Shown here piece by piece: positions 8,970 to 17,050 of a DNA stretch of 20,738 nt. The stretch spans positions 1 through 20,738 of the forward strand of contig JAUCBJ010003863.1 in assembly GCA_032718475.1 (NCBI GenBank), written 5' to 3'. Under the pieces are notes generated by a model that saw only the letters and a list, made by a program, of their open reading frames with translations, searched no databases and had not been told where the DNA came from. Within the stretch, counting starts at the first letter, position 1. Each line of letters opens with the position of its first letter. Made by a program: the position numbers and the translations under genes. The stretch is from Nemertoderma westbladi (taxonomy: Eukaryota > Xenacoelomorpha > Nemertodermatida > Nemertodermatidae).

Positions 8970-11323
8970 TATTTTTATACTTTGAAGTGGTGCAGGTGCA
9001 TATTGTAGTAAATGGTAGTGGTAGAGCGGCTATAGAGCTGCCGCATCGATTGGAAGAACAGGCGCAGAACAATTACAAGATATAGTTTTAAGGATCGAAA
9101 TTGGGGCAATGGATGAGATGCCAGGATCCGGTATCAGTTTGTCATTGATCGCCATCCAACAAAACTTGTTAACAGCCAACAGTGGAGGTGCGGGATCATC
9201 AGCAGCTCTCCACAAAAGAACTTGCAAACGAGCCCGTTTTACATGTTGTACAGCGGCACTCTGTGTGGGGGGAAGGTTGAATACTTTAGGGTGTTGATTC
9301 TTTGTAGTGAATAGCCTATGTCAAAGTTCATTCAGAGTATCCGATATGCCACCACCATAGAGGTATAGTTATAAATTTACAGCACCCATTCCGCATAATT
9401 TAATGGATTTCAAATCTGACTTCGAAATGCGAGGAAAAAATATGTTATGTTGGAACTCTTCCAGAGCTCCCTGTGGACGTCTGCAGTAACTCCATAGCTG
9501 TTGAGTGGGAGTCACGAAGACCATTTGGGGTAAATATATTTAGGTCAAAGTTATCAATCCACGCGCTAATTGGTTGATGGTTTTTGTTAAAATAATCCAA
9601 AAATCGCCAGATGAAAAACCACGTTCTCCTGTAAATTTTGCAGCAGACTTTCTAAAACGTCGAGCTAGAACGCTTCATCATAGCTGGCAATATATCCTAG
9701 TGAATGCAAGAAATCTATAAGTTCCCGGCTTCCAAATAGATAATGAAGCTTTATCGCCATCCCAAGTGTTGTCTGGTTATACACTCCACTTATTAGTGTC
9801 TGTATAGACTGCGCCGCCAAGGATAAAGGTTTGTACTTTGCATTAGTGCCTGTATAGACTGCGCCAAGGATAAAGGTTTGTACTTTGCATTAGTTCCTGT
9901 AATACTGCGCCAAGGATACAGGTTTGTACTTTGCATTAGTGCCTGTATAGACTGCGCCAAGGATACAGGTTTGTACTTTGCATTAGTGCCTGTATAGACT
10001 GCGCCAAGGATACAGGTTTGTACTTTGCATTAGTGCCTGTATAGACTGCGGCAAGGATACAGGTTTGTACTTTGCATTAGTGCCTGTAATACTGCGCCAA
10101 GGATACAGGTTTGTACTTTGCATTAGTGCCTGTATAGACTGCGCCAAGGATACAGGTTTGTACTTTGCATTAGTGCCTGTATAGACTGCGCCAAGGATAC
10201 AGGTTTGTACTTTGCATTAGTGCCTGTATAGACTGCGCCAAGGATACAGGTTTGTACTTTGCATTAGTGCCTGTATAGACTGCGCCAAGGATACAGGTTT
10301 GTACTTTGCATTAGTGCCTGTATAGACTGCGCCAAGGATACAGGTTTGTACTTTGCATTAGTGCCTGTATAGACTGCGCCAAGGATACAGGTTTGTACTT
10401 TGCATTAGTGCCTGTATAGACTGCGCCAAGGATACAGGTTTGTACTTTGCATTAGTGCCTGTATAGACTGCGCCAAGGATACAGGTTTGTACTTTGCATT
10501 AGTGCCTGTATAGACTGCGCCAAGGATACAGGTTTGTACTTTGCATTAGTGCCTGTATAGACTGCGCCAAGGATACAGGTTTGTACTTTGCATTAGTGCC
10601 TGTATAGATTGCGCCAAGGATACAGGTTTGTACTTTGCATTAGTGCCTGTAATACTGCGCCAAGGATACAGGTTTGTACTTTGCATTAGTGCCTGTATAG
10701 ACTGCGCCAAGGATACAGGTTTGTACTTTGCATTAGTGCCTGTATAGACTATATATTCGCGGGGCCCGAAATGAACTATAGCAGGATTTATGATATTGGG
10801 CTGACACAGAGGATAGCTCTATGCCTTCCAGGCGAAGTTTGATAGTTTCTGCTAAATTATCACCATGAGTTAGAATTAGCAAATCACAAACCCGGAGTAA
10901 TTCTTCCTTAACAACCTTGGTCTTGCAATGAACAACCCTCTCCCAGTGATTAGGATGCCTACCATCTTTCTTTAGACAAACTTTACCACATGTGACACAA
11001 TCGCGCTCATATTTTATAAGTACATCAGAACGCATTTTTTTCACAGGTGGTTCTGGTAATTTCTGTGAGTTGGAAATGTGTCGTCGTTTTTAACTCACGC
11101 TCTATGTTATGTTGTTATCAGTATGTATGTTATGTTATGCTATATATTATGTAGAAATGCACTGTTTGTGAAAAATAACATTCAGTTCCGAATCGTTATT
11201 AAGTTTTCGTTGAAGAATCTCATTGAGGTTGTCACTTTCTTTCATGTTCTTTATGCGAATAGGTCCTCCAGTGATTAGTGTTCCAGATGTTTTTCGGCAA
11301 AACAGACACGACTCATCCATCAT
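8970..11323 (-). pseudogene. Degraded cysteine-rich multicopy gene with CxxC...HKxC modules, split by a minisatellite
   Basis: Minus-strand fragments line up as one decayed protein of a large uncharacterised invertebrate family (recognised from memory of recurring motifs; function unknown). In order: an ATG at 11323 with ESCLFCRKTSG and VIFHKQCIST (first CxxC/HKxC module); a short CATAA-rich insertion of about 55 bp; then 11089-10751 with RDCVTCGKVC and SAQYHKSCYSSF (second module). After the 47-bp array come 9790-9665 with FGSRELIDFLHSLGY and SYDEA, a shifted frame with ARRFRKSAAKFTG, another frame with AWIDNFDLNIFTPNG, then 9300-9030 with LPPTQSAAVQHVKRARLQVL and ISCNCS, and a frameshifted cysteine tail (SSNRCG, TICTC). 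Paired Cys/His modules suggest zinc binding. Frameshifts and stops make it a pseudogene. The inverted repeats outside it suggest it is the cargo or coding gene of a DNA transposon. Confidence 0.7.
9792..10749 (+). repeat. 47-bp minisatellite, about 20 copies
   Basis: The word ATTAGTGCCTG recurs at 9792, 9842, 9889, 9935 and on to 10732, giving 20 full units and a partial one. Most units are 47 bp; three (starting at 9889, 10076 and 10639) are 46 bp with TGTAATACTG in place of TGTATAGACTG, and the first is 50 bp. Each standard unit contains an inverted repeat CCTGTAT...ATACAGG with a 14-base loop, which is broken in the first two units (ATAAAGG). Interior units are nearly identical, pointing to recent expansion or gene conversion. 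The array lies within the minus-strand cysteine-rich pseudogene and ends exactly where its second module runs out. Confidence 0.95.
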
Positions 11324-12033
11324 TTAGCGCCGATTAAATAACAGTACATGATGTTGGGATGTTTCACCTTCGATCGTCCTATTATGATAAATATTTCGTC
11401 TTTTGAAACGTAAATAGGGTACTAGTTCGTCATGTCGAAACCCCCATCCAATTGTTTTCCACGAGCTAAAGCTTCTTTGATTTTTATATATTATTTTCTC
11501 GAACATAGTCAACATTCTATAATATTTTTTATTCTAGCTTCTATTTTTATTAAAATACTAGCTATTCAAAAATTTTACTAAAAAAACAAAATATTTACAC
11601 TTTTTGCATATTCTGGAATATTTTAGAAATTTCAATTTAGCTAAATTCATTTTCAACACAACTAAAACTGCTACCAACCATAAAAAACTAATAAAGTGTG
11701 TGCGTAAACCAAGTTAAATTACGAGGCGGTAGGCAATATATAAACGAAGCGGTTAACGAAGCGGCGGTGAACAATAAATAAAACAAAAGAGCATAGGCGT
11801 ACGCCTACATACCGCTAAAAGATTTGCCAAATATGGGTAATCAAAGCTTTCATATCATAGCTAATTATACTGCAATTACAGTATATTCAGATCTAAACAT
11901 ACAGATATACGTAGTTGTTTATCTCTGTTCTAGAACACTTAATTTAATTACTCCAGTAACAAACGTTTATAATTTAATGTAATTTTTGGAATAGGTTGAC
12001 TAATTTGTACTTGTATTTTATGCTGTAAAAAAA
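11324..12033. other. Region between the cysteine-rich pseudogene start and the right inverted-repeat arm
   Basis: AT-rich sequence that would be the 5' side of the cysteine-rich gene. The open frame on the minus strand at 11324-11515 ends just before that gene's ATG and is not in a recognisable domain. Nothing else is supported. Confidence 0.35.
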
Positions 12034-12155
12034 ATTCCCCAAGGTATCCCAACTGGCACCCGGTGAATATTTACATTATTATTATCAGGGAAGACATTGA
12101 GAAAATAAAATTGCGTGATGACCCAAGTTCACGGTCCTCCCTTGAGCTCTATTGA
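12034..12155 (-). repeat. Right arm of an inverted repeat pair
   Basis: In reverse complement this segment matches 8325-8450: AGTAGAC, ACCGTGA, TTGGGTCATCACGCA, CGGGTGCCA and CCTTGGGGAA appear in the same order. The right arm has about 16 extra bases after its outer AGTAGAC. With the left arm it brackets about 3.8 kb that contains the cysteine-rich pseudogene and the 47-bp array. Confidence 0.65.
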
Positions 12156-12234
12156 GCGTCTACTGGACTATTATAGAACATTTTACACATGAAATAATTC
12201 AGTAAAATCACTATTAAGAAAATATTTAAAATTC

Positions 12235-12257
12235 GGGGGGGGGGGGGGGGGGGGGGG
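12235..12257 (+). repeat. Poly-G tract of 23 bases in the distal intron
   Basis: An uninterrupted run of 23 G about 80 bp upstream of the GPB5 acceptor site. It is followed by GAAACTGCAAAAGTACCA, 18 bp that recur in reverse complement at 4324-4341. A tract this close to a splice acceptor could form a G-quadruplex in the nascent RNA, which is inference. Confidence 0.9.
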
Positions 12258-12336
12258 AAACTGCAAAAGTACCACAATCCATTTTTTATGTAAAATCTAT
12301 ACAATATTATTCATGTTATTTTATTTTCCCTTTCAG

Positions 12337-12525
12337 TTGCCTAACTACGAAAATTGGACTAACTCTTACCAAAGCAGCTGTACTCCGTCTGTCAACAAAA
12401 CATCTTATATCCAATTAGACTGCGAGCCTGGGGTTAACCCTTACTATAGATACTGGGAAGCTACCAGTTGCTCCTGTTCAGAAATCATCAACACACAAAC
12501 AATACACTACGTGCAGGATTATTAA
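12337..12525 (+). CDS. GPHB5: Thyrostimulin beta subunit (GPB5-like), second and last coding exon
   Basis: The exon follows the acceptor TTTTCCCTTTCAG and opens in phase 0 with LPNYENWT. It encodes the C-terminal 62 residues (75-136 of the joined protein) and ends in TAA. Visible features are SSCTPSVNKT, a YIQLDCEPGVNPYYRY block matching the PGVDPxYxY signature of GPB5, and ATSCSCSEI. Cysteines are at joined positions 89, 103, 119 and 121, giving eight in all with exon a, enough for the three knot disulfides plus one. Vertebrate GPB5 has two further C-terminal cysteines, absent here. N-glycosylation sequons lie at NWT (80) and NKT (94); the second corresponds in position to the vertebrate sequon. 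A methionine at 12313 lies in the intron, so the open frame from there is not the exon start. Joined length, 136 aa, is close to the usual 130. Confidence 0.9.
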   Translation: MPNYENWTNSYQSSCTPSVNKTSYIQLDCEPGVNPYYRYWEATSCSCSEIINTQTIHYVQDY

Positions 12526-12701
12526 CTCCACGAATGAAGATTATTTATTTGAAATATTACTTTTCGTAGTTAATTAAGTATATAACAATGTGTTACGTAT
12601 CACTTTATGCGACAGGTGAGAACACTTTATGCTTCGACAAACGTTTTGAGAGGCCAATAGCGACCATAACGGTCGCACCATAATGGTGCAGCAGCCGCTC
12701 C

Positions 12702-12809
12702 ATGGTGGTGTGGCACCAATCCCGGTGAGGCACCATCATGGTGGTGTGGCACCAATCCCGGTGAGGCACCATCATGGTGGTGTGGCACCAATCCCGGTGA
12801 GGCACCGAT
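12702..12809 (+). repeat. 36-bp tandem repeat, three copies
   Basis: Units start at 12702, 12738 and 12774, each beginning ATGGTGGTGTGGCACC. The unit junction CACCAT-C-ATGGTG is a palindrome. Just upstream lie GCACCAT-A-ATGGTGC (about 12675-12689) and GCGACC...GGTCGC (about 12659-12675), so the segment is rich in stable hairpins. A minus-strand open frame at 12605-12805 reads through the array as a 12-residue repeat (MVPHRDWCHTTM), but it arises from the repeat, not from a gene. Confidence 0.9.
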
Positions 12810-13133
12810 GTTGATGCGACACAGTTGATGGTGCTGCGTCAGCGAGGATCTACCATTTGAGATCTTCCTTTTCGAGTGTTACCCTTTATTTTTATTTGAA
12901 AAATAATACCTTCAAATAGCGAATAATATTTCAAATATTGGCTACTTCGTGGTGTAATCCTGCACTAAAGGCATTACAGTCCTCGTCTCTATTATATAAA
13001 CCGTCTCGCTTTGTGATATAATAACGTGCTAGCCTACTTGTAGCAATGGAGTATAGTAAACTTGAAGTATCTAGGCCTACCCTACCGGTATAGTATATAC
13101 ATCATTGTACTATAATTATATTACTGTATATTG

Positions 13134-13164
13134 AATAAATATGTTGATGTCGTTGTTTAATAAA
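13134..13164 (+). promoter_or_regulatory. Polyadenylation signals for the GPB5-like gene
   Basis: AATAAA at 13134-13139 and again at 13159-13164, the latter followed by GTGTGTC and a T-rich run. They are the first close pair of canonical signals downstream of the stop at 12525. Confidence 0.5.
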
Positions 13165-13165
13165 G

Positions 13166-14545
13166 TGTGTCATTTTTTATGGCATTACTTTTCTCCATTG
13201 AATTATTATCAATCAATATGGATCTGTTTATAATAATCATAATTGAAGAAGATCTGCTACCGCGCTACCGGCTATGTGAGAAAAAGGAAAGCATGTGCAA
13301 CACCTCACAACTGTTTATAATCAGACATAATCCTCGGGAGTTAGTGTTTATCATTCAATAGGAACGTAACCAGAGCTAGAAAAGAGCTAATTATTATAAT
13401 AGGAAGTCGGCCTACTAACCATTGGGCCCTGACGTCATACGTGATCCTCTGATTAATATAATTTTCAGTTTGACACAGCTTAGCAATGTCGGCATTGACA
13501 CCTAAGGTGGAATTATAATAATTTGAAACCTCGACTCCGACAATTCACACAAAATACCAGTAATAATTAATTATATCCCAAGATGGAACCTCTATCAAGT
13601 TGCTGAGCCGGATTAATGAAGCCAATAAGTCAGAGCAATAACCGTGCATCACACTGCAGAAACAACAACATCCCAAAGTCACTGCCGTGTGGATCAAAAT
13701 GTAAGGCAGCTGCGGCGGTGACATCAGCAATGGGGCATAGATCTCTCACGTCAATAATTCAGAAACAAATAAATTACTGTACGTACACACACCGTCAAGG
13801 CTACGCATCACTTCCGGACTTGGGCGTGGGTCATTGTTCCCATGCGGGTGTTGAGTTGATGCATCTCTAGTATAAATATTGTATATTTGTAATGTCGTAA
13901 ATTGACGTAAACTTTGTGCGCGCGGCGATGGTGAAGGGGTTGTGTTTCTGTTTAAAGTATAATATGGGCGTTTCACGTCATTGTCGTCACGTCAAATAAA
14001 TTTACGAGTCTCAAAAACAACATGATTATTGAATGTTGTTTGTCGGATATATATACAGTAACCAAGACTGTAACACAAAAGCAATTACTGGAAAATCAAC
14101 ATGAAATAACAAAGTACCTTGACTTTCTAAGAATTCCATTAACTGTAACCTCACGAAAAGTTAATGGTTTTTATAATTAATTTTGTAGCAGTGAATTAAA
14201 TTAACGAAGAAGTACAAAATTAAATAAACAATTTAATCATTTATAACGGAGTAAATTAAATACTGTAATCCGCAATCCTGCTAATGGTATAAGGTGTTGA
14301 TATAACAGTGACATTGTAAGTAAATGCCCTCCCTCGCTGCGCTCGCTCGGTACATAAATACACTCGGGTCATAACGCTGAAAAGTGCTATATTTCACACT
14401 GTAATGATATAAATAGTTACCATTAAAATAAAGGCATATTCTAACCGAATTGCACATTATTATGCATAGGATAGATGTGAGTTCTTAGCAATTAACCTAA
14501 ATTAATCCTTATTAAAATTAGAAAAACATTGTAATAAGAAAAGTG
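13166..14545. other. Intergenic region between two convergent genes, with clustered ACGTCA sites
   Basis: No gene is supported; the short open frames here lack domains and overlap one another in several frames. CRE-like words are clustered: TGACGTCA at 13430-13437, CACGTCA at 13747-13753, TGACGTAA at 13903-13910, CACGTCA at 13974-13980 and 13988-13994. Their concentration in about 570 bp hints at a regulatory element, but its target gene is unknown. A CTCGCTGCGCTCGCTCGG stretch lies near 14333. Confidence 0.35.
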
Positions 14546-14549
14546 AACA

Positions 14550-14559
14550 TTTATTTATT
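14550..14559 (-). promoter_or_regulatory. Polyadenylation signals of GINS1
   Basis: On the minus strand two overlapping AATAAA hexamers are read here (plus strand TTTATTTATT), about 195 bases past the GINS1 stop codon. This is a normal 3' UTR length and supports an expressed gene. Confidence 0.55.
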
Positions 14560-14753
14560 TCCCATAAAATGTTCATAAAAACGAAACAGAAAATTCTACA
14601 CAAAATATATACGACTGTTAATGTTATTGCACATGCACGTTGTTTGATAACTGTGGCCGGTTCCAGGTTTAGTTAGGTCGTTGGTATTATTTATAATTTA
14701 ACAGTTTAAAATATCTATAATAGTAATTCACAAGCCTCATAATATATAAACTA

Positions 14754-15335
14754 TCAAGATTCGATATGCTTTAGAACACCCAATCTTATTAAATGTTCCA
14801 CCTGCGACCGCAGCAAGAGGTACTGACAGTCCTTCTTTATCTCGACGACTTCCCCTGAATCTGTCTCTATCGTTCCGTAATCCTCCATGGCCCGTACCGC
14901 TATATACAACGAGCGCGGCGGCTCCATACTCCCGGTGAGGTCAACCCCGGAGCCGATGCTCTGCATATACTTAGCGAGCAGCCGGTTGTACTGGGCGAGC
15001 CAGCGCAGTTCGCCCTCGGACATGCATTGTTTCACCTCCGTATTCAGCACACTCCCAAGCACCCAGCGCATCTCCCCAACGCGACGCAACCTCGCGTACA
15101 CGTACGCCAACAGACATTGTTTGTTTCGTTCCAGACAGGCGTGTCGGAACTGTACCGAGGTGACTCTCTCCTCTTCTCCTTCCGTCATCCTCGTCACGTC
15201 CTCCTGATTGGCTGAGTACAACTGCACCATCTCGACTACCGTCTGCCGAACCAATTCCTCGTTGTAATGGGGAAGTTTATCTTCACCGGATCTTTCCAGC
15301 TCCTTAATTAATTCCATACATTTCTCGCAGTACAT
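14754..15335 (-). CDS. GINS1: GINS complex subunit 1 (PSF1)
   Basis: The product is PSF1, one of four GINS subunits that join MCM2-7 and CDC45 to form the replicative CMG helicase in the nucleus (family knowledge). The 193-aa frame begins MYCEKCMELIKEL, matching PSF1 N-termini, and shows VQFRHACLERNKQCLLAYVY (61-80) with RLRRVGEMRW following, ELRWLAQYNRLLAKYM (109-124), PPRSLYIAVRAMEDYG (139-154) and a C-terminal B-domain ending LIRLGVLKHIES. The length nearly equals the usual 196 aa, so it is complete. The ATG at 15335 is the first in frame: an in-frame TAA lies a few codons upstream, and the -3 position is G. The coding region is visibly more GC-rich than its flanks and has no stops or frameshifts. 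No introns interrupt it, although mammalian GINS1 has several, so an old retrocopy or an intronless lineage gene are both possible. It converges on the GPB5-like gene. Confidence 0.92.
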   Translation of the reverse strand: MYCEKCMELIKELERSGEDKLPHYNEELVRQTVVEMVQLYSANQEDVTRMTEGEEERVTSVQFRHACLERNKQCLLAYVYARLRRVGEMRWVLGSVLNTEVKQCMSEGELRWLAQYNRLLAKYMQSIGSGVDLTGSMEPPRSLYIAVRAMEDYGTIETDSGEVVEIKKDCQYLLLRSQVEHLIRLGVLKHIES

Positions 15336-15574
15336 GACGCAGTTAGTAAGTGGATTTTATTCACTTAGTTGGGCTTGGGATATAAAAACCATAGCATGAA
15401 AGAAAAATAAAACTACAGGCAAATATAAACGTATGAACGTAGGTTAGACGCACAATTCGTCATGAATAATTATGAATTGGATCTGAGCTGTTAATGAAAC
15501 TGTAATTACTGAATTAATGATGTACCGGTAATATAATTGGTTATGTTTAGAAATGTAAAAAATGAGGAAGCTCG

Positions 15575-16005
15575 TCACTGGAGGTTGAACCAGCGCTATA
15601 CGTACGTTTCGACCTATCAGGCCTCATCATCAGTTCAGCAGTTTAGCGCTAACCAGTTCAGCCACTTGCCCCCGACTGCCTGCTGGCCGGACACTTAGAT
15701 TCGATTAGATGTTAGATGGGAGAGTAAGTGTTTTGTCAGGGGTAAGTGCTGAAGTGGCTGAGCTGGTTTGGTTAGCGCTACTGATTATTATTTATTATTA
15801 TTATCACTCTATGTATTTATAATAAAATAAATTAAAAGTACATGAGAGAAAACAACCAGGTTATTAAAATTAAACACGTATGGTTGTCCGAGCAATGATG
15901 AGGCCTGATGGGCCGAAAGGTACGTGGTAGCCCGAGCAAAGATGAGGCCTGATGGGCCGAAAGGTACGTATCTCGCTGACTCGCTGGTTAAACCCCCGGT
16001 TATGA
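15575..16005. mobile_element. Fold-back (inverted-repeat) element upstream of GINS1
   Basis: The left arm at about 15582-15670 reads TTGAACCAGCG, ATACGTACGTTTCG and TATCAGGCCTCATCAT, then AGCGCTAACCAG and TCAGCCACTT. The right side holds the reverse complements: AAGTGGCTGAGCTGG with GGTTAGCGCT at 15750-15779, then GATGAGGCCTGATGGGCCG followed by AAAGGTACGT twice (15895-15925 and 15940-15969), then CGCTGGTTAAAC near 15983. The doubled segment on the right is a direct duplication of about 45 bp. The structure is that of a small fold-back MITE with a partly duplicated arm. It lies about 240 bp upstream of the GINS1 start codon, so it may overlap that gene's promoter. Confidence 0.7.
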
Positions 16006-16254
16006 ACTTGAATTTGAATTAACCGCCAATTAAATTCCCAGATCTTTTTAAGTCAACGTCAATTAACATAGAATAGAGAGTAACCTTGTAGATCCCCATA
16101 GGAAGCATTGGGAAGAGTTATTCAGCTGAGGCTGTAATAGCCGGCTAACCCAGTGAATGATTATAAAGTTGGCACTGTATGTGGGGCGAGCCACGAAGTT
16201 GGCGGAGCCTTAGCGAATTGACACTGTTAGGGGGTGGGTCAATTTATGCAAATA

Positions 16255-16296
16255 GTTGTCGTCGTCGTCGTTGTCGTCGTCGTCGTCGTCGTCGTT

Positions 16297-16358
<62 letters not shown>
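16255..16358 (+). repeat. GTC trinucleotide microsatellite, about 34 units
   Basis: A nearly pure run of GTC with a few GTT interruptions. It creates artificial open frames on both strands (poly-Arg on plus, poly-Asp on minus), which are not genes. A short echo, GTTGTCGTCGTTATGAT, recurs at about 16662-16678 in the next monomer of the surrounding array. Confidence 0.95.
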
Positions 16359-17050
16359 TACGATTTTGACATGCTAATAACTTTGTCGGATTTAAAGCTG
16401 CCAAGTTGAAAATTTGTAGGTATCAATATGAGCAAAAGTTGAGATTTTTGAGAGACTTTCAGACACCATCAGTGCAATGGTCTCCCGCTAGAGGGCCACA
16501 TGTCTAAACATTAAATGCCCTCCCATTTCTTTGCTTTTAATCCGTTTAAGCTGAAACTTGGCAGATATGTATTAGACCATTAGCTGTGACTTTCAAAGGA
16601 GGCGAATCCATCTGCAGTTCTCCAGTCTGCCGCTAGAGGGCCAAATGTCTGAAAGTGAAATCGTTGTCGTCGTTATGATATTGACATGCTTATAACTTTG
16701 TCGAATTTAAAGCTGCCAAGTTGAAAATTTGTTTTGTTGAAAATCAGTTCAACAGTCACCCGCTATAGGACTACTTTATGCCTGAAAGTGAATAGATTCT
16801 CCCGTCTCATTGATTTTAATCAGTTTAAGCTGAATCTTGCCATATATTCTGGACCACATGCTGCGTCTTTGTGGGGGGGGGGGGGGGGGGGGGGGGAGAT
16901 TTAATCGGTCTGCCGCTATACGACGAAATTTCTGAAAGTGAGATCCGTCTCTCATTTCGTTATCCGTTATTCAAGATGAAACTTGGCCGATGTACGTATG
17001 TACTATTGGCTCATTCCATGAAAAGGTCAACCTCCCCACTAATTTCGAAA
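16359..17050 (+). repeat. Diverged tandem monomers of about 130-150 bp
   Basis: The block CCGCTA(G/T)AGG or close variants recurs at about 16485, 16631, 16761 and 16912, spacing 130-151 bp. Each is followed by TCTGAAAGTGA-like sequence and then a TTTAAGCTGAAACTTGG-like segment. The first and third monomers contain TTTAAAGCTGCCAAGTTGAA at 16392 and 16706 inside a longer near-identical stretch that also follows a GTCGTCGTT. A poly-G run of 24 bases interrupts one monomer at 16873-16896. No coding sequence is supported. Confidence 0.7.

Larger units (their letters stand above)
3410..12336 (+). other. Large intron of the GPB5-like gene
   Basis: The intron is inferred from a strong donor (GTAAGT at 3410) and a strong acceptor (TTTTCCCTTTCAG ending at 12336), both phase 0, joining two exons that together give one complete GPB5-type cystine-knot protein. 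Length is 8927 bp. It holds two large antisense passengers: an RTE-like LINE (about 4430-8200) and a degraded cysteine-rich gene with a minisatellite inside (about 8970-11323), the latter between inverted repeats. No other exon of the hormone gene was found inside. Confidence 0.8.
12526..13165 (+). other. Probable 3' UTR of the GPB5-like gene
   Basis: Downstream of the stop there is no further coding signal. Two AATAAA signals occur at 13134-13139 and 13159-13164; the second is followed by GTGTGTC, a GU-rich element typical of cleavage sites. This would give a 3' UTR of about 640 bases. It contains a 36-bp tandem repeat and several hairpins. Extent is inferred; an earlier cleavage site cannot be excluded. 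Confidence 0.5.

Noticed and set aside
9792-10749. CRISPR-like array
   Set aside because: Units are contiguous with no unique spacers, there are no cas genes, and the sequence is eukaryotic; it is a minisatellite.
12605-12805. Minus-strand frame with a 12-residue MVPHRDWCHTTM repeat
   Set aside because: A 36-bp tandem repeat is a multiple of three, so any open frame repeats automatically; no homology or start context supports a protein.
13545-13976. Overlapping small frames on both strands in the intergenic region
   Set aside because: None has a recognisable domain, splice context or composition unlike the flanks.
16179-16409. Open frames on both strands over the GTC repeat (poly-Arg and poly-Asp proteins)
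   Set aside because: They are produced by the trinucleotide microsatellite and have no domain or coding signal outside it.
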